The notes below the pieces were generated by a model, which saw only the letters and a list, made by a program, of their open reading frames with translations, was not told where the DNA came from and ran no database searches. A DNA stretch of 64,000 nucleotides from Sneathiella chinensis (lineage in GTDB: Bacteria > Pseudomonadota > Alphaproteobacteria > Sneathiellales > Sneathiellaceae): positions 868,001-932,000 of the forward strand of contig NZ_VNWN01000002.1 of assembly GCF_012720115.1 (NCBI RefSeq), read 5' to 3'. The position numbers and the translations under genes were made by a program. Shown here piece by piece: positions 35,589 to 44,041 of this stretch; position 1 is the first letter of the stretch, and each line of letters starts with the position of its first letter.

Positions 35589-36242
35589 TCAACTGAACAG
35601 GGCGTCGATATCGTCCTGATCGATTGCCTCACCCATTTTCAGGTCTTCCTCTTTCTTCTTTTTTCTGTCGTCAGGGGAAGCAGGCTCGTTTGCTGCCGCA
35701 GGGGCTTCTGCCGGGGCGGCATCATTGAACATTTCATCCACAAAATTCTGGTCGACCCCTTCCCCTTCCAGGGCGGGACCGTTCAGCAGGGACGCTTCCT
35801 CGTCAAGAGGGGCGTCTGTATCCAGAGAGGGGGCGTCCGCATCCTTCTCGTGACCCCAGGCGCGTGTCACCTTGTCGAGATAGTTCTCGATATATTCAAG
35901 GGTTGAGACGACCTTGCTGATCCGCTGTCCGGTGATGTCCTGAAAGGAACAGGCCTCGAAAATCTCCATGCAGGCATCGTTCACCACATCGGCTTCCGTG
36001 ACACGGGCAGCCATGATCTTTTCCGTGGCTTCCATGATCTGGTTCGTGGCGGCCTCGGTGGAGGCGACGATGGCGTCAAGCTCCTTGCCAGCGCGGGGCA
36101 GCTTGTCCTGCTTCAGGTTATCGGGTCTGATTTGGGCAATTTCCGACCGGGCGGAAACGATAAAGGTAACCAGATCCCGACAATCCCTGTGCAATGACTC
36201 TATTTCGGCGCGAAGGCTTTCGACTTCGTCTGAGGCGGTCAT
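35589..36242 (-). CDS. cheZ: CheZ-family protein phosphatase
   Basis: 217 residues, mostly helical. The catalytic motif is ACSFQDITGQRISK with Asp102 and Gln106, equal to Asp143/Gln147 of E. coli CheZ (FQDLTGQ). A variable acidic linker (about 140-200) leads to a C-terminal peptide, EAIDQDDIDALFS, like the CheY-binding tail of CheZ and the CheY-binding FliM N-terminus. It should dephosphorylate the CheY encoded just upstream; the cheY stop and cheZ start share one base (TAATG), so they are coupled. Confidence 0.9.
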   Translation of the reverse strand: MTASDEVESLRAEIESLHRDCRDLVTFIVSARSEIAQIRPDNLKQDKLPRAGKELDAIVASTEAATNQIMEATEKIMAARVTEADVVNDACMEIFEACSFQDITGQRISKVVSTLEYIENYLDKVTRAWGHEKDADAPSLDTDAPLDEEASLLNGPALEGEGVDQNFVDEMFNDAAPAEAPAAANEPASPDDRKKKKEEDLKMGEAIDQDDIDALFS

Positions 36243-36628
36243 TAGAACTCGCCCAGAACCGCTGCCATTTTGGTTTTGAGAGTGGCTGCGTTGAACGGTT
36301 TTACGATATAGTTGTTCACGCCGGCTTTCTTGGCGGCGATCACGTTGTCGGTTTTCGATTCCGCCGTGATCATGATGAACGGGGTGGCCTTCAGGGATTC
36401 GTCTGCGCGGACTTCCTGCAGAAGCTGGTAGCCGGTCATGGGCTCCATGTTCCAGTCGGAAATGATCAGGCCATATTTGCGGGTACGCATCTTGGCAAGG
36501 GCAGCAGAACCGTCCGACGCCTCGTCAACATTATCGAAACCAAGTTGTTTCAGGAGGTTGCGAATAATACGCAACATCGTCTTGTAGTCATCGACGATCA
36601 GGATCGGCATGCTCGTGTCGACTGCCAT
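36242..36628 (-). CDS. cheY: Chemotaxis response regulator CheY
   Basis: 128 residues, a stand-alone receiver domain. Acid pocket ILIVDDYKTM, phospho-acceptor Asp in LIISDWNMEPMTGYQLL, Thr in FIMITAES and Lys in NNYIVKPFN. It carries signals from CheA to the flagellar motor. Coupled to cheZ. No other che genes are in the window, so the kinase and receptors lie elsewhere. Confidence 0.93.
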   Translation of the reverse strand: MAVDTSMPILIVDDYKTMLRIIRNLLKQLGFDNVDEASDGSAALAKMRTRKYGLIISDWNMEPMTGYQLLQEVRADESLKATPFIMITAESKTDNVIAAKKAGVNNYIVKPFNAATLKTKMAAVLGEF

Positions 36629-36903
36629 GGAATTACCCTCTTACATTGTTTGTGTATTTAAACTCTTGTTTTCGAAATGGCCGCAGCCACCACTTGTGTT
36701 GCTGCCAGAATTTAAGCAGCGAAACTAAAAAAATGGTTAATGCAATGGGCCAAGTTCGTTAAAGGCAGGCAATTTTCTGTTGTGTTCGCGCCTGCATCAC
36801 CTGAAACTCGGTGCCGGCGTGTCAATCATGGGCAAGGCCTTGCGCCCCTTGCTTCTTTATTCGTATATTGCAATGCACAACATAAAAAGAGTGGGTGGAC
36901 CCA
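36629..36903. other. Intergenic region between cheY and the MaoC gene
   Basis: 275 bases, divergent, AT-richer in the middle (GAAACTAAAAAAATGGTTAA near 36720). It must hold both promoters, but I cannot place a clear -35/-10 pair. No repeat or small gene supported. Confidence 0.3.
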
Positions 36904-37338
36904 ATGAGCGTTTTTGAACAGTTGCACGGCTTTTTCCTTGAGGACCTGTCCGTTGGCATGAGTGATATGTTTGCGAAAACCATTACCGAAGCGGATATCA
37001 TCCTGTTTGCCGGGGTGTCCGGCGATACCAACCCGGTGCATCTGAATCACGAGTTCGCCGAGCAAACCATGTTCAAGGCAAGAATCGCTCATGGCATGTT
37101 GTCCGCCAGTCTTCTGTCCACGGTTTTCGGCACCAGGCTGCCGGGGCCGGGTGCCATTTATATGAACCAGAACCTGAACTTCAAGGCGCCGGTCGGGATC
37201 GGTGATACGGTCGTGGCCAGGGTGGTTATCCGGGAAATCAACGGCAAGCGGGTGACATTCGATTGCGAATGTACGGTTGGCGATACCGTTGTACTGGATG
37301 GAGAGGCCACTTTGATGGTATCCAGACGGCCACAATAA
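36904..37338 (+). CDS. MaoC-family (R)-hydratase
   Basis: 144 residues from ATG 36904; GTG 36895 in the same frame overlaps the ribosome site GGTGGA. Single hot-dog domain with the hydratase motif FAGVSGDTNPVHLNHEFA (Asp and His) and ARIAHGMLSASLLSTVFGTRLPGPG. PhaJ-like proteins hydrate trans-2-enoyl-CoA to (R)-3-hydroxyacyl-CoA; some MaoC proteins act on mesaconyl-CoA, but those are longer. Precedes ribF by 31 bases. Confidence 0.9.
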   Translation: MSVFEQLHGFFLEDLSVGMSDMFAKTITEADIILFAGVSGDTNPVHLNHEFAEQTMFKARIAHGMLSASLLSTVFGTRLPGPGAIYMNQNLNFKAPVGIGDTVVARVVIREINGKRVTFDCECTVGDTVVLDGEATLMVSRRPQ

Positions 37339-37369
37339 CAAACAGAATATGGAATATGGAGTAGGGCTG

Positions 37370-38362
37370 ATGCGCATCTTGCGGAAATATACGGATGTTC
37401 CATCGGAATGCCGCGGCCTTGTGCTGGCGATCGGGAATTTTGACGGGGTCCATCGTGGTCACCAATCAGTGATTGCCCATGCACAGGAAGAAGCGAAGAA
37501 AAGAGGCGTGCCAGCCGGGGTGATGACGTTTGAGCCCCATTCACGGGAGTTTTTTGCCCCCGATGCGCCGCCGTTCCGGTTGAGCGATCTGGAAACCAAG
37601 GCGGCTCATCTGAACTGGCTGGGGCTGGATGTGATGATTGCCCTCAAGTTCGATCTTGAGTTTTCGCAAAAATCGGCAGAGGCCTTCGTCAAGGATGTGC
37701 TGGTCGATGGGTACGGGGTCAGTCATGTGGTCGTCGGTTATGACTTCATTTTCGGGCACAAGCGTCAGGGCACCACGGTCGTCCTGTCCGAACTGGGCCG
37801 GAAATACGGGTTTGGCGTCACGGTAGTCGAACCGGTGGGCGAGAGCACCACGATCTTTTCCTCCACCGCCATTCGGGAATGCCTTGCCGCCGGAGACCCG
37901 CACCGGGCCGCCAATCTGCTGGGGCATTGGTGGGAAGTGGAAGGCCGTGTCATTGAGGGGGACAAGCGGGGCCGCACAATCGGCTTCCCGACGGCCAATA
38001 TTCCCATTACCCGGTATCAGCAGCCCAAGCTGGGGGTCTATGCGGTGCGGGTCGGCTTGCATGAAGGCAACGGAACCGTGTGGGTCGATGGTGTTGCCAA
38101 TTTTGGTCGCCGCCCCACATTCGACAAGCAGGACATTCTGCTTGAGGTGCATTTGCTGAATTTCGATCAGGATTTGTACGGCAAGAAAATTCGCGTGGCC
38201 TTTGTCGACTATATCCGCGAGGAGATGAAATTCTCCGGTATCGAGGAGTTGGAGGCTCAAATTCACAAGGATGTGGAGACCGCTGTCCGGCTGCTGTCCG
38301 AGGATGAAAATCGTCAGGGCCGGTATGCGGACAAGAAGGGGGCTGTGTCCGGCGCAGCCTGA
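37370..38362 (+). CDS. ribF: Bifunctional riboflavin kinase/FMN adenylyltransferase
   Basis: 330 residues from ATG 37370 (MRILRKYTDVP, the usual start); an ATG seven codons earlier is less typical. FAD synthetase part (about 1-180) has AIGNFDGVHRGHQSVI and VVGYDFIFGHKRQG and FSSTAIRECL; riboflavin kinase part (about 185-310) has RTIGFPTANI and GVANFGRRPTF. It makes FMN and FAD, needed by the several flavoproteins in this window. Follows the MaoC gene closely. The C-terminal 25 residues are non-conserved and charged. Confidence 0.95.
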   Translation: MRILRKYTDVPSECRGLVLAIGNFDGVHRGHQSVIAHAQEEAKKRGVPAGVMTFEPHSREFFAPDAPPFRLSDLETKAAHLNWLGLDVMIALKFDLEFSQKSAEAFVKDVLVDGYGVSHVVVGYDFIFGHKRQGTTVVLSELGRKYGFGVTVVEPVGESTTIFSSTAIRECLAAGDPHRAANLLGHWWEVEGRVIEGDKRGRTIGFPTANIPITRYQQPKLGVYAVRVGLHEGNGTVWVDGVANFGRRPTFDKQDILLEVHLLNFDQDLYGKKIRVAFVDYIREEMKFSGIEELEAQIHKDVETAVRLLSEDENRQGRYADKKGAVSGAA

Positions 38363-38528
38363 AGGATTGATATTTCCCAAGAGAGAAACTGATATCTCGA
38401 CAGCTTTTGACGGACTTGATAAAACTACCGCCATGAAAACGCAGCTTATCAAAAGAGATGCCCGGCCCTTTGGGGGCACCCTGTGTCGAATTATTTGCCC
38501 GGCCTTATGGTTTTAAGGTCGGGTCTGG

Positions 38529-38563
38529 TTGGCTTCTGCCTGAGTTTTTCGTTGAGAAGCCAA
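38529..38563 (+). other. Hairpin in the ileS leader
   Basis: TTGGCTTCT (38529-38537) pairs over nine bases with AGAAGCCAA (38555-38563); the 17-base loop contains TTTTT. It lies about 70 bases before the ileS ATG. Two copies of TGCCCGGCC (38459-38467 and 38496-38504) lie just upstream. The 270-base gap 38363-38632 therefore has secondary structure, but no riboswitch or T-box core is recognisable. Confidence 0.35.
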
Positions 38564-38632
38564 TGTCCGAGCGCCGCGCCGCTCGCTGTAATCAGCTTAC
38601 CAAATCAATACTGTTAGGATCAGTTTGCCACC

Positions 38633-41455
38633 ATGAGCACTGACTATAAATCGACGCTTTTCCTGCCTGCAACCAACTTCCCCATGAAGGCCGGCCTGCC
38701 CAACAAGGAGCCGGGACTTCTGGAGCGGTGGGAAACCATGAACCTGTTTGGCCTGCAACGGGCACAATCCAAGGGCCGCGAAAAATTCATCCTTCATGAT
38801 GGCCCTCCCTATGCCAACGGTCATCTGCATATGGGCCATGCGATGAACAAGGTTCTGAAGGACGTGATCAGCCGCAGCCAGCAGATGATGGGCAAGGATG
38901 CCCATTATGTTCCGGGCTGGGATTGCCACGGCCTTCCCATCGAATGGAAGATCGAGGAAAAATACCGCAACGAAGGCAAGAACAAGGACGAGGTTCCGGT
39001 TGTTGAGTTCCGCAAGGAATGCCGCGAATTTGCCGATCATTGGGTCGACATCCAGCGGGAAGAATTCAAGCGCCTTGGTGTGATCGGTGAATGGGATCGT
39101 CCCTACCTGACCATGAGCTATGACGCGGAAGCACAGATTGTCCGCGAGTTGCTGAAATTCTCCATGAACGGCGGCCTGTATCGCGGGTCCAAGCCCGTCA
39201 TGTGGTCCCCGGTCGAGAAAACCGCCCTTGCCGAAGCCGAGGTCGAGTATCACGATCATACCTCCACGACGATTTATGTGCGTTTCCCGGTGGTCAAGGG
39301 ACCAGACGCGTTTTCCGGCGCCACGATCCTGATCTGGACCACCACCCCATGGACGATGCCGGGGAACCGGGCGATTTCCTATGGTCATGACATTGATTAT
39401 GTGGGGGTTGAGGTGACAGCTGTGGAAGAAGGGTCCCTTGCCGTTGTCGGTGAGAAATTCCTTGTGGCCGAAGCCTTGCTGGAAGACGTGCAGAAGGAAG
39501 CCGGTATTTCCGCCTGTACCCCATTCTGGACCGGAAAGGGATCCGAATTCGCAGAGGTAGTCTGCCAGCATCCGTTCCACGGCAAGGGGTATGAATTTGA
39601 TGTTCCGCTGTTGGATGGTGATCACGTCACGACCGATGCCGGTACCGGCTTTGTCCATACGGCGCCGGGTCATGGTCAGGAAGACTATGAGGTTGGCAAG
39701 AAATTTGGCATCGAAATTCCGCAGACCGTTGACGAGGATGGAACCTTCTACAAGCATGTTCCCCTGTTCGCAGGCGAGCATGTCTACAAGTGCAACGACC
39801 ATGTCGCGGATGAACTGGAAGCCGTCGGCGCGCTGATGAAGCGCGGCAAGATCAAGCACTCCTATCCGCATTCATGGCGGTCCAAGGCACCGCTGATCTT
39901 CCGGAATACGAGCCAGTGGTTCATCTCCATGGAGACCAACAACCTGCGCGAAATCGCCCTGAAGGCCATTGACGATACCAAGTGGTATCCGAAATCCGGT
40001 CATCGGCGGCTTTATTCCATGGTTGAGAACCGCCCGGACTGGGTTCTGTCCCGTCAGCGGGCCTGGGGTGTCCCGATCACCATTTTCGTGAACAAGGAAA
40101 CCGGTGAAATTCTGCGCGATGAGGCGGTCAACAACCGCATTGTCGAGATCACCGAGAAGGAAGGTTCCGACGCCTGGTTCGACTCCAGTGCCGACCGGTT
40201 CCTCGGCGCGGATTATGACCCGAATGACTATGAAATGATCATGGATATTCTGGACGTCTGGTTCGATTCCGGCAGCACCCATGCCTTTACGCTGGAAAAC
40301 CGGCCGGAACTGAAATGGCCAGCGGACCTCTACCTGGAAGGCACAGACCAGCACCGGGGGTGGTTCCACTCCTCCTTGCTGGAATCCTGCGGCACCCGGG
40401 GCCGTGCGCCCTATGATGCGGTGCTGACACACGGGTTTGTTCTGGACGGCAAGGGGCGCAAGATGTCCAAGTCCCTTGGCAACATCATCGCCCCGGAAAA
40501 GATCATCAAACAAAGCGGCGCCGATATCCTGCGTCTTTGGGTGGTGGCCTCCGACTACACGGATGACTTGCGGATCAGCAACGAGATCATTCAGGGGCAG
40601 GTAGACAGCTATCGTCGTTTGCGGAACACCCTGCGCTACATCCTTGGTAACCTTGCCGAATGGGATGAAAGCGAACGGGTGGATGTCGCGGAAATGCCAG
40701 AGCTGGAACAGTGGGTCCTGCACCGTGTTTCCCAGTTGGATGAGCAGATCCGCCACAATTGCAAGGAATACGAATTCAGTCGCATGTTCTCTGCGATCCT
40801 GAATTTCTGTACGCTGGAACTGTCCGCCTTCTATTTCGATATCCGCAAGGATGTCCTGTATTGTGACGGTCAGAATGATCTGCGCCGCCGGGCGGCCAGA
40901 ACGGTTCTGGATCAGTTGTTCCATTGCCTGACATCTTGGTTGGCACCCATTCTGGTGTTCACAGCCGAGGAAACATGGTTGGCCCGCTTCCCGGGCGAGG
41001 AAAGCAGCGTTCACCTGAACCAGTTCCCAACCATTCCGGCGAACTGGCGCAATGATGACCTGCACACCCGTTGGTCCAAGGTTCGGGCGTTCCGCCGGGT
41101 CGTAACCGGCGCCCTTGAAATCGAACGCCGTGAAAAGCGGATCGGGGCCAGCTTGCAGGCGGCACCGGTTGTTTATGTGAACGAGGACTATAACGACCTT
41201 CTGACAGGGCTGCCACTGGATGATATCTGTATCACATCCGGCCTGACCCTTGAGGTGGGCGAGGCACCGGACGGGGCGTTCACCCTTGAGGATGTGCCGT
41301 TTGTTGCCGTTGTTCCGCAGTTGGCGGAAGGTGACAAGTGCCAGCGTTGCTGGAAGGTGCTGGACGAGGTTGGCACCCACGAGACACACAAGGACCTGTG
41401 TCATCGGTGTGCTGATGTGGTCGAGGGAATGGAACTGCCGGCGGAAGCGTCGTGA
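38633..41455 (+). CDS. ileS: Isoleucyl-tRNA synthetase
   Basis: 940 residues. The HIGH motif is HMGH (66-69) in NGHLHMGHAMNKVL; KMSKS is at 610-614; WDCHGLPIEWKIEEKY and the editing domain TTPWTMPGNRAISY with GTGFVHTAPGHGQED are complete. The C-terminal zinc finger has CQRC and CHRC (about 903-926). It charges tRNA-Ile and edits valine. The ribosome site is weak (AGGA 14 or more bases upstream). Its stop overlaps the lspA GTG start. Usual alphaproteobacterial ileS-lspA-DUF3035 order. Confidence 0.98.
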   Translation: MSTDYKSTLFLPATNFPMKAGLPNKEPGLLERWETMNLFGLQRAQSKGREKFILHDGPPYANGHLHMGHAMNKVLKDVISRSQQMMGKDAHYVPGWDCHGLPIEWKIEEKYRNEGKNKDEVPVVEFRKECREFADHWVDIQREEFKRLGVIGEWDRPYLTMSYDAEAQIVRELLKFSMNGGLYRGSKPVMWSPVEKTALAEAEVEYHDHTSTTIYVRFPVVKGPDAFSGATILIWTTTPWTMPGNRAISYGHDIDYVGVEVTAVEEGSLAVVGEKFLVAEALLEDVQKEAGISACTPFWTGKGSEFAEVVCQHPFHGKGYEFDVPLLDGDHVTTDAGTGFVHTAPGHGQEDYEVGKKFGIEIPQTVDEDGTFYKHVPLFAGEHVYKCNDHVADELEAVGALMKRGKIKHSYPHSWRSKAPLIFRNTSQWFISMETNNLREIALKAIDDTKWYPKSGHRRLYSMVENRPDWVLSRQRAWGVPITIFVNKETGEILRDEAVNNRIVEITEKEGSDAWFDSSADRFLGADYDPNDYEMIMDILDVWFDSGSTHAFTLENRPELKWPADLYLEGTDQHRGWFHSSLLESCGTRGRAPYDAVLTHGFVLDGKGRKMSKSLGNIIAPEKIIKQSGADILRLWVVASDYTDDLRISNEIIQGQVDSYRRLRNTLRYILGNLAEWDESERVDVAEMPELEQWVLHRVSQLDEQIRHNCKEYEFSRMFSAILNFCTLELSAFYFDIRKDVLYCDGQNDLRRRAARTVLDQLFHCLTSWLAPILVFTAEETWLARFPGEESSVHLNQFPTIPANWRNDDLHTRWSKVRAFRRVVTGALEIERREKRIGASLQAAPVVYVNEDYNDLLTGLPLDDICITSGLTLEVGEAPDGAFTLEDVPFVAVVPQLAEGDKCQRCWKVLDEVGTHETHKDLCHRCADVVEGMELPAEAS

Positions 41456-41931
41456 GTCCGGTCCTGCGGCTTGGGTTGATCGTGGCGACGGTGACCGTCG
41501 CCATTGATCAGGCCTTCAAGATTTACATGGTCGATCTGATGGCCGGGTATCCCTATGGCATCAAGGTCACGTCCTTTTTCAATCTGGTGATGGTCTGGAA
41601 CAGTGGTGTCAGTTTCGGGATGTTCGCTGGCGGGGAAACGACCCGTTGGCTTTTGATCGGACTGTCCCTTGCCATCAGTCTTGTGCTGGTTGTTTGGCTG
41701 GCCCGGGCTCACCAGAAGATACTGGGTTACGGGCTGGGGCTAATCCTTGGCGGGGCGCTTGGTAATGTTGCTGATCGCCTTCACTGGGGCCGGGTTGCGG
41801 ACTTCTTCGACTTCGATTTGATCTTCATGAGATGGCCTGCTTTCAACATCGCGGATGTCGCCATTGTGTGCGGTGTTATCCTGATGCTTATTGAAAACTT
41901 GTTTCTCGAACCAAAATCTACTAGAAAGTAG
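41452..41931 (+). CDS. lspA: Signal peptidase II (prolipoprotein signal peptidase)
   Basis: 159 residues from GTG 41452, which overlaps the ileS stop (GTGA). Four membrane spans. Catalytic aspartates are in GNVADRLHWGRVADFFDF and FNIADVAIV; NSGVSFGMF is the other conserved stretch. It removes the lipoprotein signal after diacylglyceryl transfer. The next gene encodes a lipoprotein that would be one of its substrates. Confidence 0.95.
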   Translation: MSPVLRLGLIVATVTVAIDQAFKIYMVDLMAGYPYGIKVTSFFNLVMVWNSGVSFGMFAGGETTRWLLIGLSLAISLVLVVWLARAHQKILGYGLGLILGGALGNVADRLHWGRVADFFDFDLIFMRWPAFNIADVAIVCGVILMLIENLFLEPKSTRK

Positions 41932-41954
41932 ACATCAATTTAGGGCTTCGGAAT

Positions 41955-42539
41955 ATGTTGAAATCTCGTGGAACCATCTGTTTTGCCTTGGCGGGGGCGT
42001 TGCTGCTGACCGGCTGTGAGGGAACAAAACAGGCGTTGGGTATTGATAACAAGAAGGCACCGGACGAGTTTGCCGTGTTGTCAAAGGCACCGCTGATTAT
42101 TCCGCCGGACTTCTCCCTGCGTCCGCCCGCACCGGGCCAGCAGGGACCGCATGACTCGCTTGCCCGCAACAATGCCCGTGATAGCCTGCTGGGAACAACC
42201 GCCCGGCGGGATGTGGTAACGCAGCAGGAAGCTGCTGCCGCAGGTACCTCTGCCGGGGAACTGGCCTTGCTGCGTGAAGCCGCCGCCGAGGATGTGGATC
42301 CGTCCATCCGTCGCATTGTCGACGAGGAAACGGCAACCCTTGCTGAAGGGGATGAAAGCCTGCTGGAAAGCATCATGTTCTGGCAGAAGCAGCCGGAATA
42401 CGGAACCGTCGTGAACCCGACCCTGGAAAAGAAACGCATCCAGGAAAATGCGGCCCTTGGAAATTCTGCGGCTGATGGCGAGGAAACCCCCATCATCGAA
42501 CGGCGCAAGCGGGCCTTGCTTGAAGGCCTCTTCAACTAA
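41955..42539 (+). CDS. DUF3035 lipoprotein
   Basis: 194 residues. A lipoprotein signal ends in LLLTGC with Cys21 as the lipidated residue. After it comes the DUF3035 core: APDEFAVLSKAPLIIPPDFSLRPP. The C-terminal half is charged and helical (KKRIQENAALG, ERRKRALLEGLF). Function unknown; always near ileS/lspA and the M16 peptidase genes in alphaproteobacteria, which suggests an envelope role. Starts 23 bases after lspA. Confidence 0.9.
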   Translation: MLKSRGTICFALAGALLLTGCEGTKQALGIDNKKAPDEFAVLSKAPLIIPPDFSLRPPAPGQQGPHDSLARNNARDSLLGTTARRDVVTQQEAAAAGTSAGELALLREAAAEDVDPSIRRIVDEETATLAEGDESLLESIMFWQKQPEYGTVVNPTLEKKRIQENAALGNSAADGEETPIIERRKRALLEGLFN

Positions 42540-42558
42540 TTCCTGACACTAATCCGGG

Positions 42559-42579
42559 CCACCGCACCCCTTGCGGTGG
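42559..42579 (+). terminator. Hairpin between DUF3035 and M16 genes
   Basis: CCACCGCA (42559-42566) and TGCGGTGG (42572-42579) pair with a five-base loop, 20 bases after the stop. No T-run follows (TCACAGG), so termination, if any, would be weak; it may serve as a 3' end stabiliser. Confidence 0.4.
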
Positions 42580-42677
42580 TCACAGGATTGTCTCTTTCCT
42601 GTCTTAACACTTGCATCTTGCCACCAGAGGATTGATATCCTTAAGGTAAATGGATTGCTTGCCAGACGAGAGAGACG

Positions 42678-44039
42678 ATGAAAAATTTAAAGCGTTCAGG
42701 GACCTTCTTCCTTGCCGGGATGATCACCAGTTTGGTGTTGTCCGGCCCGGTTCGGGCCACAGAGGATATCCCCACCCTGTTCGAGCCCGAAACGACCCTG
42801 CTTGAAAACGGGATGCAGGTCGTGGTTCTGGAAGATCATCGGGCCCCTGTTGTCACCCACATGGTCTGGTACAGGATTGGTTCGGCGGACGAGCCCAAGG
42901 GAAAATCCGGGATTGCCCATTTTCTGGAACATCTGATGTTCAAGGGAACAGACAAGGTGAAGCCGGGTGAATTTTCGTCAATTGTCGCCCGCAACGGGGG
43001 GCAGGACAATGCTTTCACGTCATACGACTATACCGCCTATTACCAGAATGCCAGCGCCGACAAGCTGCCCCTTTTGATGGAGCTGGAATCAGACCGGATG
43101 ACAAACCTGCGCCTGTCGGAGGAGGCCGTTGGCGCGGAACTTCAGGTCGTTCTGGAGGAACGTTCGCAGCGGACAGACAATAATCCCGGTGCACAGTTTT
43201 CCGAGCAAATATCCGCCGCCCAGTTCTTGGCCCACCCATACGGAACGCCGGTCATCGGATGGCGAAGCGAGCTTGCGGCCCTGACCACCGAGGACGCGAA
43301 GGACTGGTACAAGGCCTATTATGCGCCCAACAATGCCATTCTGGTGGTTGTCGGGGATGTGAAGGCCGAGGCCGTTTTCGACCTTGCCCGTCAGTATTAT
43401 GGCCCAAAGAAAGCGGCCCCCTTGCCCGAAAGAGCCCGGACGCAAGAGCCGCCCCAGTTGGCAAAACGTATTCTGGTAATGCGGGACAAAAGAGTGCGGG
43501 AGCCGTCATGGCAACAAGGCTATCTGGCGCCGTCTTCCCGTACCGGTGATATCCGCGAGGTGCGGGCCCTTGAGGTGCTGAACGAAATCTTGAGCGGCGG
43601 GGTGACAAGCCGCCTCTATTCCCGGTTGGTGGTGGATGACAAGATCGCAAGTTCGGTCGGCTCCTATTACCGATCCGGCTCTTTCGATCCTTCCACATTT
43701 ACCTTTTACGGGGCACCGGCAAACGGTCACTCCGTCGACGATGTGGAGCAGGGCGTGAAAGCGATCCTTGCCGATGTTCTGGAGCAGGGGGTGACGCAGG
43801 AGGAACTGGACCGGGCAAAAGGCCAGATGATGGCCGCCGCCATTTATGCACGGGATGACATTTCCGGCGCGGCCAATATCTTTGGCGCGGCGCTGGCAAC
43901 GGGCGAGAGCCTTGAGAATATTGTCAATTGGCCCCGTCAGATCAGCGAAGTGACGCTGGAAGAAGTCCATCAGGCCGCCCGGGCGCTGCTGGTTGAGGAA
44001 CGGTCGGTTGTCGGCAAATTGCTGCCGGAGGGGAAATGA
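42678..44039 (+). CDS. M16 zinc metallopeptidase, catalytic subunit
   Basis: 453 residues with a Sec signal peptide (about 1-28), so periplasmic. The inverted zinc motif HxxEH is in GIAHFLEHLMFKG, with the downstream Glu in EEAVGAELQVVLEER. The second M16 domain has RLYSRLVVDDKIASSVGSYYRS and ends in the usual helical repeats. Bacterial pairs of this kind form a heterodimer in which this is the active chain. The next gene encodes the partner and overlaps its stop region. Confidence 0.92.
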   Translation: MKNLKRSGTFFLAGMITSLVLSGPVRATEDIPTLFEPETTLLENGMQVVVLEDHRAPVVTHMVWYRIGSADEPKGKSGIAHFLEHLMFKGTDKVKPGEFSSIVARNGGQDNAFTSYDYTAYYQNASADKLPLLMELESDRMTNLRLSEEAVGAELQVVLEERSQRTDNNPGAQFSEQISAAQFLAHPYGTPVIGWRSELAALTTEDAKDWYKAYYAPNNAILVVVGDVKAEAVFDLARQYYGPKKAAPLPERARTQEPPQLAKRILVMRDKRVREPSWQQGYLAPSSRTGDIREVRALEVLNEILSGGVTSRLYSRLVVDDKIASSVGSYYRSGSFDPSTFTFYGAPANGHSVDDVEQGVKAILADVLEQGVTQEELDRAKGQMMAAAIYARDDISGAANIFGAALATGESLENIVNWPRQISEVTLEEVHQAARALLVEERSVVGKLLPEGK

Positions 44040-44041
44040 TC

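Noticed and set aside
38597-41404. Two long open frames (424 and 510 codons) on the minus strand under ileS
   Set aside because: They lie fully antisense to a complete, motif-rich ileS and have no family features; long antisense frames are a by-product of the codon use in this genome.
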